Positions 46,676 to 56,907 are shown, counted from the first letter of the stretch. The stretch: 64,000 nucleotides of DNA from an uncultured Brevibacillus sp. (GCF_947502445.1 NZ_CANMZW010000025.1:1-64000), one strand, 5' to 3'. Numbers and translations: made by a program. The notes: generated from the letters alone by a model not told the origin.

Positions 46676-47917
46676 TCAATTCGCCACTATCTCCTGTAAT
46701 CCACGGATTAATCGTTCTACTTCCTCCTCTGTATTATAAGGAGCGAGTCCCGCACGAATCCAACCGCCATTCTCATTAATACCGAGTTTTTCTGCCAGTG
46801 TTGACGCGTAAAAATCACCGTATGCAATAAAAATGCTGTGTTCCTCGCAAAGTCTCGTGCAAATGTCATGTGGTTCAAATCCATCTATTCGAAATGCGAT
46901 GGTTGGTGTCTTTGGAACATGGTCTTCAGCTTGATACAGTGTGAGACCATCGATTTTCTTCAGACCGCTACGCAGCTTCTCAGCAAGGTTATTTTCATAG
47001 TCTTCCAGGAGAGCAAAGCCAGACCGAATTTTCTCGCTAAGCGTATCCCCAGTTCCAAAGCTTGCTACGAATTCAATTGCTGGTCTGATTCCGGCGATCC
47101 CTTCATGATTCTGGGTCCCCGTTTCCAGCTTATCAGGGATGAAGGAGGGGGCAGGTGCTAGTTTATAAACGTCAAGTGCTTCGAACAGCGTCTTTCGAAT
47201 AACAGCGATTCCGACGTGAGGCCCGAAAAATTTGTAGGCAGAGCAAAGCAGTAGATCGGCACCGATCTCATTTCGATCAATGGCAAAATGAGGAGTGGCA
47301 TGAACAGCGTCTACTGCAACGAGAATGCCTTTTTCCCGAGCTTTTTGGGAAAGCAGCGGGAGATTGTTAATCGTCCCGACCGCGTTAGAAGCAAGACCGA
47401 CAGCGATCAGCTTTGTTTTGGAGGTGAGAATAGTGTCCAGCTCATCTAGCTGTAGCGTCAGTGTGTGAGGATCGACTTTCAGCCAGCGAACGGTCATACC
47501 GCGATCCTTTGCTATGGCGAGCCAGGGGTCCACATTCGCGCGATGATCCAACTCGGAGACAACAATTTCGTCGCCGGTCTGCCACTTTCGGCCAAGTGCA
47601 CGTGCAATCGCATATGTAAGAGTCGTCATGTTTGCGCCAAAGGCAACTTCCTCAGGGTCAACCTGAAACATTTGTGCGACAGCTTCCTTCGTGATTGCGA
47701 TTAAGTGCTCGGTTTCACGACTGGAAGGGAAAGGGCCGTGTAGATTCGACCCGCCATTTGCCATGTATGCGTACATAGCATCCATGGATGACTTCACAAC
47801 TTGAGAGCCGCCTGGTCCATCCAAATAAGCGACAGGCTTTCCGTTATGCATTCTTTTCATTGCAGGGAATTGTTGGCGAACAGCCTCAATAGGGAATCGT
47901 TCGGTCGTCTTTGTCAT
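46676..47917 (-). CDS. Cysteine desulfurase-like PLP enzyme (class V aminotransferase fold)
   Basis: A 413-residue PLP-dependent protein of the cysteine-desulfurase-like subgroup. It begins FPIEAVRQQFPAMKRM and AYLDGPGGSQV. The PLP lysine is in CSAYKFFGPHVG, the Asp/His stack appears as VAVDAVHATPHF, and a SELDHRANVDPW segment contacts the cofactor. The reactive cysteine loop of true IscS/SufS proteins is not evident, so sulfur mobilisation is uncertain. The ATG at 47917 follows AAAGGAGACG. It stands alone between terminators. Confidence 0.85.
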   Translation of the reverse strand: MTKTTERFPIEAVRQQFPAMKRMHNGKPVAYLDGPGGSQVVKSSMDAMYAYMANGGSNLHGPFPSSRETEHLIAITKEAVAQMFQVDPEEVAFGANMTTLTYAIARALGRKWQTGDEIVVSELDHRANVDPWLAIAKDRGMTVRWLKVDPHTLTLQLDELDTILTSKTKLIAVGLASNAVGTINNLPLLSQKAREKGILVAVDAVHATPHFAIDRNEIGADLLLCSAYKFFGPHVGIAVIRKTLFEALDVYKLAPAPSFIPDKLETGTQNHEGIAGIRPAIEFVASFGTGDTLSEKIRSGFALLEDYENNLAEKLRSGLKKIDGLTLYQAEDHVPKTPTIAFRIDGFEPHDICTRLCEEHSIFIAYGDFYASTLAEKLGINENGGWIRAGLAPYNTEEEVERLIRGLQEIVAN

Positions 47918-48042
47918 ACGCCACGTCTCCTTTATTCAACGATGGGAATAGCTGTCTTTCTGCCTTTATTATTATCCATCAATTCTGAATTATCAACGCA
48001 TTTATAACGGCCATGAGGGAATCAGATACTCTACTAATTAAA

Positions 48043-48084
48043 AATGGATAGAGGTTCAGACGTCATCTGAAGACCCTATCCATT
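48043..48084. terminator. Hairpin between convergent or tandem minus-strand genes
   Basis: AATGGATAGAGGTTCAGA pairs with TCTGAAGACCCTATCCATT with one or two mismatches. It lies in the 305-base gap 47918-48222; the rest of that gap shows no gene. Confidence 0.6.
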
Positions 48085-48222
48085 CTTATTACTTAGACAC
48101 CCTGCTTTCGCATGTAGTAATCATACCCTCAAAGAGGGAGTGACGCGACAGGAATATCCATATACAGTGAACGGTATCACGGTCCTATCTAAAAGGACCC
48201 GCTAACCCCATTATTTGCTTAA

Positions 48223-49473
48223 TCAGACCTGTTGTTTATCTGTGTTCGGTTTTTGTGATTTTTGTGCGTTTTTCCCGAGAACGATTCGATCCAAAGGCAG
48301 TACCTTATTTAGCACATTGTGAATATGCTTCGATTCCTTGGTCAACACTGGGCCTAAAATGGCGAGAATTAACACGTACAACGCTGTAAAAGGCTGCAAA
48401 ATGTCCAGAAGACCGCCAGCTTTTCCCATGTTCGCGATCAGAATGGAGAATTCGCCACGCGCTGTGATCGTCAAACCAATGTTAGAAGAAGCACGAGGTG
48501 AGAGTCCTGCACTGCGCCCCGCCAAAAGTCCAGCAGAGTAGTTACCAATTAATGTAATAGCAACTGCACCGAGCGAGAGCCAAACGGCACCCCCTAATGC
48601 CAACGGATCAATCGATAAACCGAAACTGAAGAAGAACATCGCGCCAAAAAAGTCGCGGAAAGGAAGAATCATGTGCTCAATGCGTTTCATGTGAACTGTT
48701 TCGGCCAGAACCAAGCCGACAAGCAAAGCGCCAATCGCTTCCGCTACGTGAATGGTTTCAGAAAAACCGGCAACCAAGAACAATCCGGCGAAAACGGTAA
48801 GCATGAACAATTCATTCGATTTGATATTAAGCGCACGATTTAAGAATGGTACGAGCTTGCGGCCGATGATGATAAACAGCAGCATATAACCAAGTGCGAT
48901 GAGTGCGGATGTGACGACACCCATAACCGAGGTAGCTCCGCTGAGCACAAGACCAGACATGATGGAGAGATAAACGGCGAGGAACAGATCGTCGAACATG
49001 ATCATACCGAGGATCATTTCGGTTTCCGGATTTGCCGTACGTTTGAGGTCAACTAATACTTTTGCCACGATGGCTGTGGAGGAGATAGTAGTGATTCCTC
49101 CAATAATCAAGATTTCTTTGAAAGGAACACCTGCAAAATAACCGAAGAGGAGCCCCATAGTGAAATTGATGGCGATGTAAATGGAACCACCAATGGCAAT
49201 GGAACGACCCGCTTTGATCAAACGGCCTACAGAAAACTCAAGACCTACGTAGAAGAGGAGGAACAGGACACCCATTCTTCCCATGAAATTAATGAGTGGT
49301 TCACTTTCGATAAAACGAAAATCAATTAAGCCAAGTGAGGCGGCATGCGGCCCCACAGCCATCCCGATGAGGATGTAGAATGGCACAATCGAAAATTTGA
49401 GTTTCGTTGAGATGAAGCCTGCTAGTGCAATCAAACCAATGGCTAGACCAACTTCGAATACGATGTGCTCCAA
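48223..49473 (-). CDS. khtU: Cation:proton antiporter of the CPA2/KefB family (KhtU-like)
   Basis: A 416-residue antiporter with 11-13 helices and no C-terminal NAD-binding domain. Conserved parts are GLIALAGFISTKLK, VGPHAASLGLID, GGITTISSTAIVAKVL, MFDDLFLAVYLSI with the transport Asp pair, and GLTITARGEFSILIANMG. A charged C-terminal tail follows. It starts at TTG 49473, two bases after the KhtT-like gene, whose product would gate it. In Bacillus the KhtTU pair exports potassium and responds to c-di-AMP; the same partner arrangement supports that role here. Confidence 0.88.
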   Translation of the reverse strand: MEHIVFEVGLAIGLIALAGFISTKLKFSIVPFYILIGMAVGPHAASLGLIDFRFIESEPLINFMGRMGVLFLLFYVGLEFSVGRLIKAGRSIAIGGSIYIAINFTMGLLFGYFAGVPFKEILIIGGITTISSTAIVAKVLVDLKRTANPETEMILGMIMFDDLFLAVYLSIMSGLVLSGATSVMGVVTSALIALGYMLLFIIIGRKLVPFLNRALNIKSNELFMLTVFAGLFLVAGFSETIHVAEAIGALLVGLVLAETVHMKRIEHMILPFRDFFGAMFFFSFGLSIDPLALGGAVWLSLGAVAITLIGNYSAGLLAGRSAGLSPRASSNIGLTITARGEFSILIANMGKAGGLLDILQPFTALYVLILAILGPVLTKESKHIHNVLNKVLPLDRIVLGKNAQKSQKPNTDKQQV

Positions 49474-49474
49474 A

Positions 49475-49972
49475 TCAAGCCCCCCCTTTTATGAGCGTCG
49501 CTTTTAACGCTTTCACCTGCTTTCTTTCTCCTGCAACCACAAGTGTTACCCCTGCTGCAATCACACTATCCGGTCCAGGACTCACCTTTTGCTTTTGATC
49601 TTTTTCAATGATGGCAATCACCGTTGCCCCTGTTTTTTGACGAATGTCAAGCTCCCCGATGGTTTTGCCGATGCAATCAGACCCTGGTTCTATCTTGTAC
49701 CATTCAATCACTAATTCATCCAATGCCATCTCGATTGTTTCCAGTGCTTTTGGCATGTAGGTCATCCCGCCGACGATTCCAGCCATTTGCCGGGCTTCTT
49801 CATCATCGAGTGTGATCATGGAGATACTTTCATCCCAATCATCTTTGTCGAAGTGGTAAATCTCCCGCCGCCCGTCATCATGAATGACAATGATCAGTTT
49901 ATCGCCTGCCCTGGTTTCGATCTGGTACTTTCGGCCAATCCCTGGCAAGTCAGATTCCCTGATATTGAACAT
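49475..49972 (-). CDS. khtT: Regulatory subunit of the K+/H+ antiporter (KhtT-like)
   Basis: A 165-residue cytosolic protein. The N-terminal half (MFNIRESDLPGIGRKYQIET) is typical of KhtT. The C-terminal RCK_C/TrkA-C domain, residues about 85-160, contains GKTIGELDIRQKTGATVIAI and a nucleotide-binding turn. KhtT binds c-di-AMP and opens the KhtU antiporter. The ATG at 49972 follows AGAAGGAGGCG; an in-frame start eight codons earlier is rejected for lack of a site. The two genes form one operon. Confidence 0.9.
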   Translation of the reverse strand: MFNIRESDLPGIGRKYQIETRAGDKLIIVIHDDGRREIYHFDKDDWDESISMITLDDEEARQMAGIVGGMTYMPKALETIEMALDELVIEWYKIEPGSDCIGKTIGELDIRQKTGATVIAIIEKDQKQKVSPGPDSVIAAGVTLVVAGERKQVKALKATLIKGGA

Positions 49973-50162
49973 GTAAACGCCTCCTTCTGATCTCATGATT
50001 TTTTGTGCATAAACAAACGAAATTAAATAAGCATTCGTTTATATATAATTTTACACGTAACTGTGTCAAAAAGTCTACCTGGTGAAACAGTTTGAAAATT
50101 AAATTGACACGTAAATTAATAAAATTGACTTATTTTCTTTGCAGGAAAGCGGTAATGGTAAA

Positions 50163-50187
50163 AAGGACTACCTGACCAGTAGTCCTA
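50163..50187. repeat. Hairpin in the khtT-dedA gap
   Basis: AGGACTAC and GTAGTCCT are perfect 8-base arms around CTGACCAG-like loop sequence; on the minus strand it is followed by five T residues. The gap 49973-50360 has an AT-rich minus-strand promoter region (ATATATAAAC near 50040) and no gene. I saw no riboswitch-like leader for khtTU. Confidence 0.5.
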
Positions 50188-50360
50188 TAAAAAATTTCCC
50201 AACTTGTGTTTTATGTTACTTTTTACTAATCGCATCGTAATGATTCTCAGAAGGAGCAGGGGGATACTTCTTTCGCCGATCTATCTGTTTTCATTGTGCT
50301 ATGGATCATAGAACTCTATACTTATAAGATAAGCACCGGATTATAACTGTGAGGGATAAC

Positions 50361-50972
50361 ATGCAAAACTGGATGACCGATTTTATTGAACAATACAGCT
50401 ACTTGGGCATCTTTTTGATGATGGCCCTGGAAAATATTTTTCCGCCTATCCCATCAGAGGTGATTCTGACTTTCGGAGGATTTATAACAACACAGTCCTC
50501 TTTGACGATAACGGGTGTTGTCTTGTCTGCTACGGCTGGTGCCGTCATCGGGGCAATTCTGCTGTACGGCATTGGTTATTATGTTGACATCAACAAAATA
50601 GAAAAGATAGTGGAGCGTTGGGGGCATTTTTTAAGAATCAAAAAGGAGGATATACACAAAGCAAATCGCTGGTTTGAAAAATATGGCTATTGGACGATTC
50701 TTATTTGCCGAATGATTCCGTTGGTCAGAAGCTTGATCTCCATTCCTGCGGGGATGACGAAGATGAACATATGGTTGTTTCTGCTGTTCTCCACGATTGG
50801 TACGTTTATCTGGAATATTGCGCTTGTCTGGCTCGGAGCGATTTTGGGCCACTCCTGGGAGGATATTCTGTATTACATGGATGTGTATTCTACGATTGCG
50901 TATGTAGGCATTGGTTTGGGAGCAGCCATTTTCTTGATCGTATTCATTGCAAAAAGAAAAGTGAGCTCCTAA
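50361..50972 (+). CDS. DedA-family membrane protein
   Basis: A 203-residue DedA/VTT-domain protein. Hallmarks are the re-entrant ENIFPPIPSEVILTFGG, the GAVIGAILLYGIGYY helix and the ICRMIPLVRSLISIPAGMTKM segment, with the conserved Arg. Relatives flip undecaprenyl phosphate or phosphatidylethanolamine across the membrane. The start is the ATG at 50361 behind GAGGG; the GTG four codons earlier is less well placed. Alone on its strand. Confidence 0.9.
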   Translation: MQNWMTDFIEQYSYLGIFLMMALENIFPPIPSEVILTFGGFITTQSSLTITGVVLSATAGAVIGAILLYGIGYYVDINKIEKIVERWGHFLRIKKEDIHKANRWFEKYGYWTILICRMIPLVRSLISIPAGMTKMNIWLFLLFSTIGTFIWNIALVWLGAILGHSWEDILYYMDVYSTIAYVGIGLGAAIFLIVFIAKRKVSS

Positions 50973-51216
50973 GTAAACAAAGTGCTAAAATCATGGGCCG
51001 TCCTTTCTTTGAGAGAGGGTGGTCTTTTTAGATGGTATTGTCATAGGACGGTTGTGCCAGCGACTGCATTTGGTGTGATGGAAAAGAAGTAAAAATATTA
51101 TAAAAAGTGGTATTTTTCTTGCAAATAAGAGTAGCTCATTTCCTTTATCTTGAAAGAGAAAGGGTGTTTCGTGTATCCGAAATACCCTCACTTCTTGGTG
51201 TGGAGGCGATAAAAGG

Positions 51217-52701
51217 TTGATCGATTTATTACTCGTAAACGGGGTTATCGTCACGATGGACAAGGAACGGCGCGTTCTGCAGGATGGTGCCGTGGCCATT
51301 CATGAAGGAAGGATTCTGGATGTAGGACCGTCAGCGGTTTTGCAGGAAAGGTATCAGGCGAGTAAAGTAATTGATTGTGTGCATCATTGTGTTCTGCCTG
51401 GCTTTATTGATGCGCATGGCCACGGTGGGCACTCCTTGTTCAAGACCATTGCTACTGAAAATATCAACGACTGGATGCCGATCATCACCAATACGTACAA
51501 GCATTTTGTGACAGATGAGTTCTGGTATTACGAAGGCAAGCTTTCCGCTCTGGAGAGGCTAAAAGCTGGTGTGACGACAGGGGTCAGTGTGATGGGGTCC
51601 ATGCCCCGATCTGATGATCCGATATTTGCGTTAAACCATGCCAAGGCGTACAACGAGGTCGGAGTGCGGGAGATTGTCTGTACAGGCCCGTGTAATCCTC
51701 CATGGCCACATCCCTTTAGTCGCTGGATGGAGGGGGAGCGGGTGAAGCGGGAAGTTACGTATGAGGAAGTGCTTGCAGGGGCGGAGGCAGTCATCGAGGC
51801 TTTGAATCATGCGAATGGTGATAAAACCAGAGCCTATATCACACCCTTTGTCATTGTTACCTCTGTCAATCCTTCGGCACCGACACCCGTTGATCAATTA
51901 TTTGGCCTGACCGAATTCGACCGTTATCAGGCGAGAAAGATTCGTGAAATCGCGAAAAAATATAAGACACGTATTCATTCGGATGCATTTGGCGGCATGA
52001 TTCATCTGGCGATCCAGGATAAAGAATATGCCCTGCTTGGACCCGACGTTCATCTCCAGCATTGCCGCGGAATCTCCTTTGATGAAGCTAAAATTCTGGC
52101 AGAAACAGGAACAAATGTCAGTGCATCACCGGGATTTGGACAGATCAATGCACGGACACCAGTGACCGAGCTGCTTGAAATGGGAGCAACAGTAGCAATT
52201 ACAACAGACGGAACTTCCCCTATGACGCCATTTGATATGTTTCAAGCGATGCGTAGAATGCAGCTTTTGCAACAAGCCGCTCTCCGTGACTATTTTTATT
52301 TGCCTCCCGGGAAGCTTTTAGAAATGGTGACGATAGATGCAGCGAAGTGTGTGGGCTGGGATGATGAGCTAGGGTCATTGGAGATTGGCAAAAAGGCAGA
52401 TGTCATCACAGTAAACCTGGCTCAGCCGCATTTGAATCCGGAAAACATGTATGTCCATCGGTTAGTTTACCAGGCTGTAGGTGGTGATGTGAATCATGTC
52501 ATCGTAGACGGTCAATTAGTCATGGACGAGCGCAAAGTCCTCACGGTGGATGAAAAACAGATTTTGCAAGAAGCGAACGAAGAAGCAAATCGCACGATCG
52601 AAAGGGCCGGGCTCGACATTTACATGCAGCCGAGCAAGTACTTTTGGGGTCATGCACGTGCTTATTTGGATGAAAGACGCTTTGTTCCTAGCGAAGGTTA
52701 A
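51217..52701 (+). CDS. Amidohydrolase family protein (SsnA/chlorohydrolase-like)
   Basis: A 494-residue metal-dependent hydrolase. Metal ligands are visible as the HxH in DAHGHGGH, the His in RIHSDAFGG, the His in QHCRGISF and the Asp in TTDGTSPMTP, with the terminal barrel motif GSLEIGKKADVITV. The start is TTG 51217 behind TGGAGGCGAT. It resembles deaminases/chlorohydrolases acting on cyclic ureas or amidines. The substrate is unknown. A decayed peptide-binding protein gene follows within a few bases. Confidence 0.88.
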   Translation: MIDLLLVNGVIVTMDKERRVLQDGAVAIHEGRILDVGPSAVLQERYQASKVIDCVHHCVLPGFIDAHGHGGHSLFKTIATENINDWMPIITNTYKHFVTDEFWYYEGKLSALERLKAGVTTGVSVMGSMPRSDDPIFALNHAKAYNEVGVREIVCTGPCNPPWPHPFSRWMEGERVKREVTYEEVLAGAEAVIEALNHANGDKTRAYITPFVIVTSVNPSAPTPVDQLFGLTEFDRYQARKIREIAKKYKTRIHSDAFGGMIHLAIQDKEYALLGPDVHLQHCRGISFDEAKILAETGTNVSASPGFGQINARTPVTELLEMGATVAITTDGTSPMTPFDMFQAMRRMQLLQQAALRDYFYLPPGKLLEMVTIDAAKCVGWDDELGSLEIGKKADVITVNLAQPHLNPENMYVHRLVYQAVGGDVNHVIVDGQLVMDERKVLTVDEKQILQEANEEANRTIERAGLDIYMQPSKYFWGHARAYLDERRFVPSEG

Positions 52702-52706
52702 TCTGT

Positions 52707-53851
52707 ATGTCCACGGTCTTTTCCATGGTTCAGGAAACAAAGGTAATCGAGGATGCCACAGTTCATATCGTCCTCAAGTATCCTTTTGCGGCGCTTCTCT
52801 CCATCTTGGATAGCAGTGAAGGCAATATTATCAGTCCCAAGGCAATCAAGGAGCTAGGGAAGGACCTCGCTAAAAAAGCTGTGGGTACCGGGCCTTATCG
52901 TTTTGAATCCTGGGTGCAGGGACAAGAAATGGTTCTTATTCGAAATGATTCATATTGGGGCAATGCGGGAGAAATCGAAAAAATCATTTACAAATCAGTG
53001 CCAGAGGATTTGACACGTGTAGCGATGGTAGAGTCAGGAGAAGCGCAGGTTGCTGATCAGGTTCCTGTCACAGAGCTTGAGCGGATCGGAAAATCAGCAA
53101 TGTAAACCTGCTGCGAACAGAAGGGTATGGCGTGGAATACATCGGATTTAACTTTCAGAAGAAGCCTTTTGACGATATCCGCGTTCGCCAAGCCATTGCC
53201 TCTGCAATTGAAAAGGATTCGATTATTTCTGGTGTTTACAACAACGTTGGCAAGTGAGCGAATTCGACTTTGTCGACCAAAGTATTCGGATATAATCCCG
53301 ACCAAAAAGAGTTTCCATACGACTTGAACCATGCGAAAGATCTGCTCAAACAAGCGGGATACGAAAATGGATTTACCGCCACAATCATTACAGATGAGCG
53401 TAAGGAAAGAATCAATTTGGCCGAAGTTCTTCAGTCACAGCTGAAAGGAATCGGTATTGATATCAAAATTACAACGATGGAATACGGTGCCTATCTCGAT
53501 ACACTTGCAAATGGGAAGCACGAGATGTACATTGGCGGCTGGGGGAATGCGACCGGGGATGCAGACTATAATCAATTCAACGTATTCCACAGCAGCGCGA
53601 TAGGAGAGATAGGGAATTATTCGTTCTATGGCAATCTGGAAACGGACAAGCTGATTGAAGAAGGGCGTCGGGAAAAGGATCAGCAAAAGCGCAAAGAGAC
53701 CTACGCCAGAGCGCAGGCTATGGAGCTAGAGGAGGTTGTGCTTATACCGCTACGGACGATAAGTCACCTCGCCATCACGACAAAAAATACGGAAGGACTG
53801 TGGATGAATCCGGTTGGCTTTTTCATTTTTAATGAAGTAACCGTCAAATAG
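52707..53851 (+). pseudogene. Decayed peptide-binding protein (SBP family 5)
   Basis: A remnant paralogous to the lipoprotein at 20679-22256. The first frame, 52707-53105, covers the middle of the protein (GTGPYRFESWVQGQE, then QVPVTELERIGKSA). Near 53100 the frame shifts to LLRTEGYGVEYIGFNF. That frame reaches a TGA at the point where the paralogue reads VGTQANST, and then reopens through 53851 with GGWGNATGDADYNQ. The signal peptide and about 150 N-terminal residues are missing. At least one deletion, one frameshift and one stop are present. Confidence 0.9.
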
Positions 53852-53876
53852 GAACTGAATGGAATCAACGGCACCT

Positions 53877-53923
53877 TGATTGTTAGGCTCACCTAATAAT
53901 TGGAGGTGCCGTTCATGTTGGAT
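53877..53923. terminator. Long hairpin between convergent pseudogenes
   Basis: AACGGCACC pairs with GGTGCCGTT with extra inner pairing (TTAGG / CCTAA); a long stem without a good T-run. It may end transcription from both sides. Confidence 0.55.
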
Positions 53924-53933
53924 TAACCCTGCT

Positions 53934-55106
53934 TCACGCGCTGTACGATTTTCCTTGCTGAATTCGTGAATCCGTCTTTTTCCCGATCCAAAGAGACGTC
54001 AGAGTCATCATGGTGATGATGACGAGCATTCCCGCTAGGGCAGGTGTGAAGCTGTGAAACAAATCAGCAGTGAACCCGACGAGCAGAGGACCAAGTGAGC
54101 CTAGCAAATAACCTACGAATTGCGTCATGGCGGCCCAAGCGGTTGCTTCTTCGGCATTGGTGGATTCCTGTATTGGCAAAAGCAAGGCCAGGGGAAAGAG
54201 TCCGCCTGCGCCAATCCCTAAAAATACGGTTGCTACGACTGGGGAAGCACCCACTAACAGTAAGGTGACGCCAACGAATTCGGATGCGCAGCAGATCAGC
54301 AGCCACATCTTTTTTTGCTGATATTTACCAGCCAGGAACGGAATTAAAAAGCTGACAGGAATCTGAATCAGCGTGAACAAGGTAAGGAGGTAGCCTGATT
54401 CTGAGCGTGGAAGGCCCATTGTCTGGACAATCGGAGCCAGCCAGGCGGTAATGGAGTAAAACATCGCTGCCATGCACCCGAAAAAGATCATGAGCACACG
54501 TACACGTCTATCACGCAAACTCACTTTTTGCCGATGCCCGGATGGGAGTCCTCTCTGTTCACTTTTCACAAGAGGCACTAGCAGCAAAGAAGCGATGAGT
54601 GCTAAAATACTCCAGAAGCTCAACGATTTTTGTCATGAATCATTCAGCTTGTGGAGAAGCGGTACCGAGAGACTCGATGCGACCGCTGCGCCGATTACCA
54701 TAGAGACAGAATATACGCTGGCCATAAACGGGCGCTGTGGGAAGCGCTTGCGAATATAGCCAGACACCAAAGGACCTGCGATCCCAATGCCAATCCCGGC
54801 AAATAATGCGGTTGATATGAGCAAGATCGGCTCCGATACATAAATGCGCAGGAAGGTGGCAACGAGAATACAGAGCATCGCGATCAGCAATGACCATTCA
54901 ATACCGATCCGTCGATTGAAACGGATGGCCAATACTGAAAATAGGCCCATACAAAAAACGGGTAGAGTGGTTAACATACTGGATGCGACGCCATTCATAC
55001 CCAAATCCTTTTGGATAAGATCAAGCAGCGGGCCAACCGAAGTGATGGATGGTCGCAAATTGAGCGAAATCAAGAATAACACGACAACAAGATAAGCAAA
55101 GTTCAT
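53934..55106 (-). pseudogene. CynX/NimT-family MFS transporter interrupted by one in-frame TGA
   Basis: One continuous frame of about 390 codons encodes a 12-helix major facilitator. It opens MNFAYLVVVLFLISLNLRPS with SVGPLLDLIQKDLGM, typical of CynX-like transporters. A TGA at codon 158 (54633-54635) falls in the loop LNDS-stop-QKSLSFWSI, where a Trp (TGG) is usual. No frameshift is seen, so this looks like a single G-to-A change or sequencing error. The start ATG at 55106 follows GGAGGTACTT. It is divergent from a LysR regulator, an arrangement usual for this transporter class. Confidence 0.85.
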
Positions 55107-55222
55107 TTGAAGTACCTCCATTTCGTCTTGCTGGATGTAGTGTAACGCCCGCAAGCACGATAGGACAATTCTATTTTTTCTATATAAATGATAGTTTGAG
55201 GCTATCGTTTTGAGGTGATCAT

Positions 55223-56098
55223 ATGGAAATCAGGCAAATCCAATACTTTTTGATGCTATGTAATGAACTTCACTTTACAGAAGCTGCTGAAAAATTGGGA
55301 ATTTCTCAGCCAACCTTAAGTCAGCAAATTCGCGTGATCGAAAATGAACTCGGTACGCCGCTATTTGATCGAATTGGCAAAAAGACCGTAATGACTGAGG
55401 CAGGACAGCTTTTTCGGCAATACGCATTGCAGATGGTTCAGCAGCTAGAAAATGCAAAGACGGCGGTAACAGAGCTAACCAGTCAAAATTCAGGGCAGCT
55501 GCGAGTAGCTGTCCTGCCTTCAGATCTGGATTATCGGTTAACGCCGCTGCTTATCGACTTTCATCGTGATTTTCCCAAAACAAGGGTCCAGGTCATTCCA
55601 TCGATGGATATTACAAATATGGTCCTGGACAATGATGTGGATATCGGTGTCGGGTTAGCTATCCAGCCAGACAGCCGTTTGGAGCGAATCCCTTTTTATG
55701 CGGAATCTTACAGCCTGTTTGTAAATGAGCAGCATGCATTTGCAAAGAAGGAGATCGTTTTAGCTGAGGATTTGTCGAAAATACCGCTCGTGATGTATCC
55801 CCAAGGGTTTTCCGGACGAGATTTGATAGACGCGTGGTGTGCGGAGCAAGGTCTATCTATCAGCACCATCCTGGAGACCGGTACGGCTACCTCCTTATTT
55901 CAATTTGTCAAAGAAAATATTGGGGCTACCATCCAACCGAGTCAATTGATTCATCCTTTTCAATCGATGGGGATTCGTGCTCTTCCCATAAAAAATTCGC
56001 CAACCAGAAAACTAGAGATGTTTTATCGAAATGATAAATATTTGAATCTTGCTGCGAAAACCTTCATGGAAAGAATGCAAGCCTTCTTCGGTACGTAA
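55223..56098 (+). CDS. LysR-family regulator (CynR-like)
   Basis: A 291-residue LysR regulator. The winged helix-turn-helix spans LHFTEAAEKLGISQPTLSQQ and IRVIENELGTPLFDRIGK. An inducer-binding domain follows (LRVAVLPSDLDYRLTPLLIDF, VDIGVGL). The ATG follows TTGAGGTGAT. It is divergent from the interrupted CynX-like transporter over 116 bases, so that transporter is the probable target. It appears intact even though the target is not. Confidence 0.92.
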   Translation: MEIRQIQYFLMLCNELHFTEAAEKLGISQPTLSQQIRVIENELGTPLFDRIGKKTVMTEAGQLFRQYALQMVQQLENAKTAVTELTSQNSGQLRVAVLPSDLDYRLTPLLIDFHRDFPKTRVQVIPSMDITNMVLDNDVDIGVGLAIQPDSRLERIPFYAESYSLFVNEQHAFAKKEIVLAEDLSKIPLVMYPQGFSGRDLIDAWCAEQGLSISTILETGTATSLFQFVKENIGATIQPSQLIHPFQSMGIRALPIKNSPTRKLEMFYRNDKYLNLAAKTFMERMQAFFGT

Positions 56099-56101
56099 AA
56101 A

Positions 56102-56326
56102 GATTAAGACTGCTTGTCTAACTGCGAAACCAAACGTTTTTGTATGGTCTACAGCCGCACCAAGTATTTTGTCTGACTGAAGAAGCTCCTGGAGCAGCAT
56201 CAAGGTAACATCAATGTGGATACCCATTTCTGCAAAGTGTTTTTTCAGCCAGAGAGCATCCTCTTCCAATGGAGCATAAGTGAACAGATGGAGTGTCTCT
56301 TTTTTGAAAATATAAGTAGGCTTCAC
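56102..56326 (-). pseudogene. Fragment resembling an SgrR-type or binding-protein C-terminus
   Basis: A short minus-strand frame beginning MKPTYIFKKETLHLFTYAPL and then EEDALWLKKHFAEMGI. The pattern of aromatic strand, acidic helix and GIHIDV resembles the ligand domain of SgrR-like regulators or family 5 binding proteins. It has no ribosome site, and the later part loses resemblance, so it is probably a relic. Confidence 0.3.
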
Positions 56327-56463
56327 AATATTTAGGAATTACGGCACTATCAATTAGCAATGAGATGTAAATACAATAGTACGGGATCAAAGAAAGTGAA
56401 TATAGTCGATGAATTTTTCAGCGCATTCGTACTCATATACGGAGAAAAAAGGAGAAATGTAGC

Positions 56464-56574
56464 ATGGGAATTTCTGTTTATTACACTTGTAGGAGAAACC
56501 ATAACCTTACCGACAGTGAGGAGCAAGAGATAAAAGCCATTACTGATAAGTACAATGCGGGTTTTGAAGAATAA
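56464..56574 (+). pseudogene. Truncated small gene, 36 codons
   Basis: AAAAAGGAGAA precedes an ATG at 56464, which reads MGISVYYTCRRNHNLTDSEE to a TAA at 56574. The ribosome site and the ordered start suggest the head of a longer protein cut off early. I do not recognise the family with confidence. Confidence 0.4.
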
Positions 56575-56907
56575 TCCAGTTTTCCGAATGGTTAATGTAG
56601 ACAGACCAGACCGAACAACTAAAAAATGGTTTCTTTTTGAGTGGACGAAGGAAGAGAGACGGAGCCGGTATTTCTTATTGAAAGGTAGCTTTTTTATCGT
56701 TTGGAAGAAAACAGCAGACAGAAGCAATTCGAGGGTGCCCGCCAAAGGACCGTCCGACAAACGAACAGCAGAACCTGGACAAACAGGATGTCCGTTTTGC
56801 CCTACTGCACCGCCGCGCCCGGGCCTGAAATTCTGAAACAACCGTGCAGCAAGCCCTACTTAGAAAAACTCTAATAGAACCTGGCTTTGCAAAAGGGGGA
56901 GCATACA
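56575..56907. other. Gap with a GC-rich patch and decayed reading frames
   Basis: Several open frames cross this stretch without ribosome sites or a recognisable family. Bases 56740-56830 are much richer in G and C than the flanking low-GC genes, suggesting a piece of different origin at a recombination joint. Confidence 0.35.

Noticed and set aside
50163..50187. Terminator for khtTU or a c-di-AMP riboswitch
   Set aside because: The hairpin lies upstream, not downstream, of khtT, and the leader lacks the length and motifs of the ydaO-type riboswitch.
56555..56836. 93-codon basic, Pro-rich reading frame
   Set aside because: No ribosome site, abrupt composition change inside it, and no recognisable domain; it is more likely a joint of recombined pieces.
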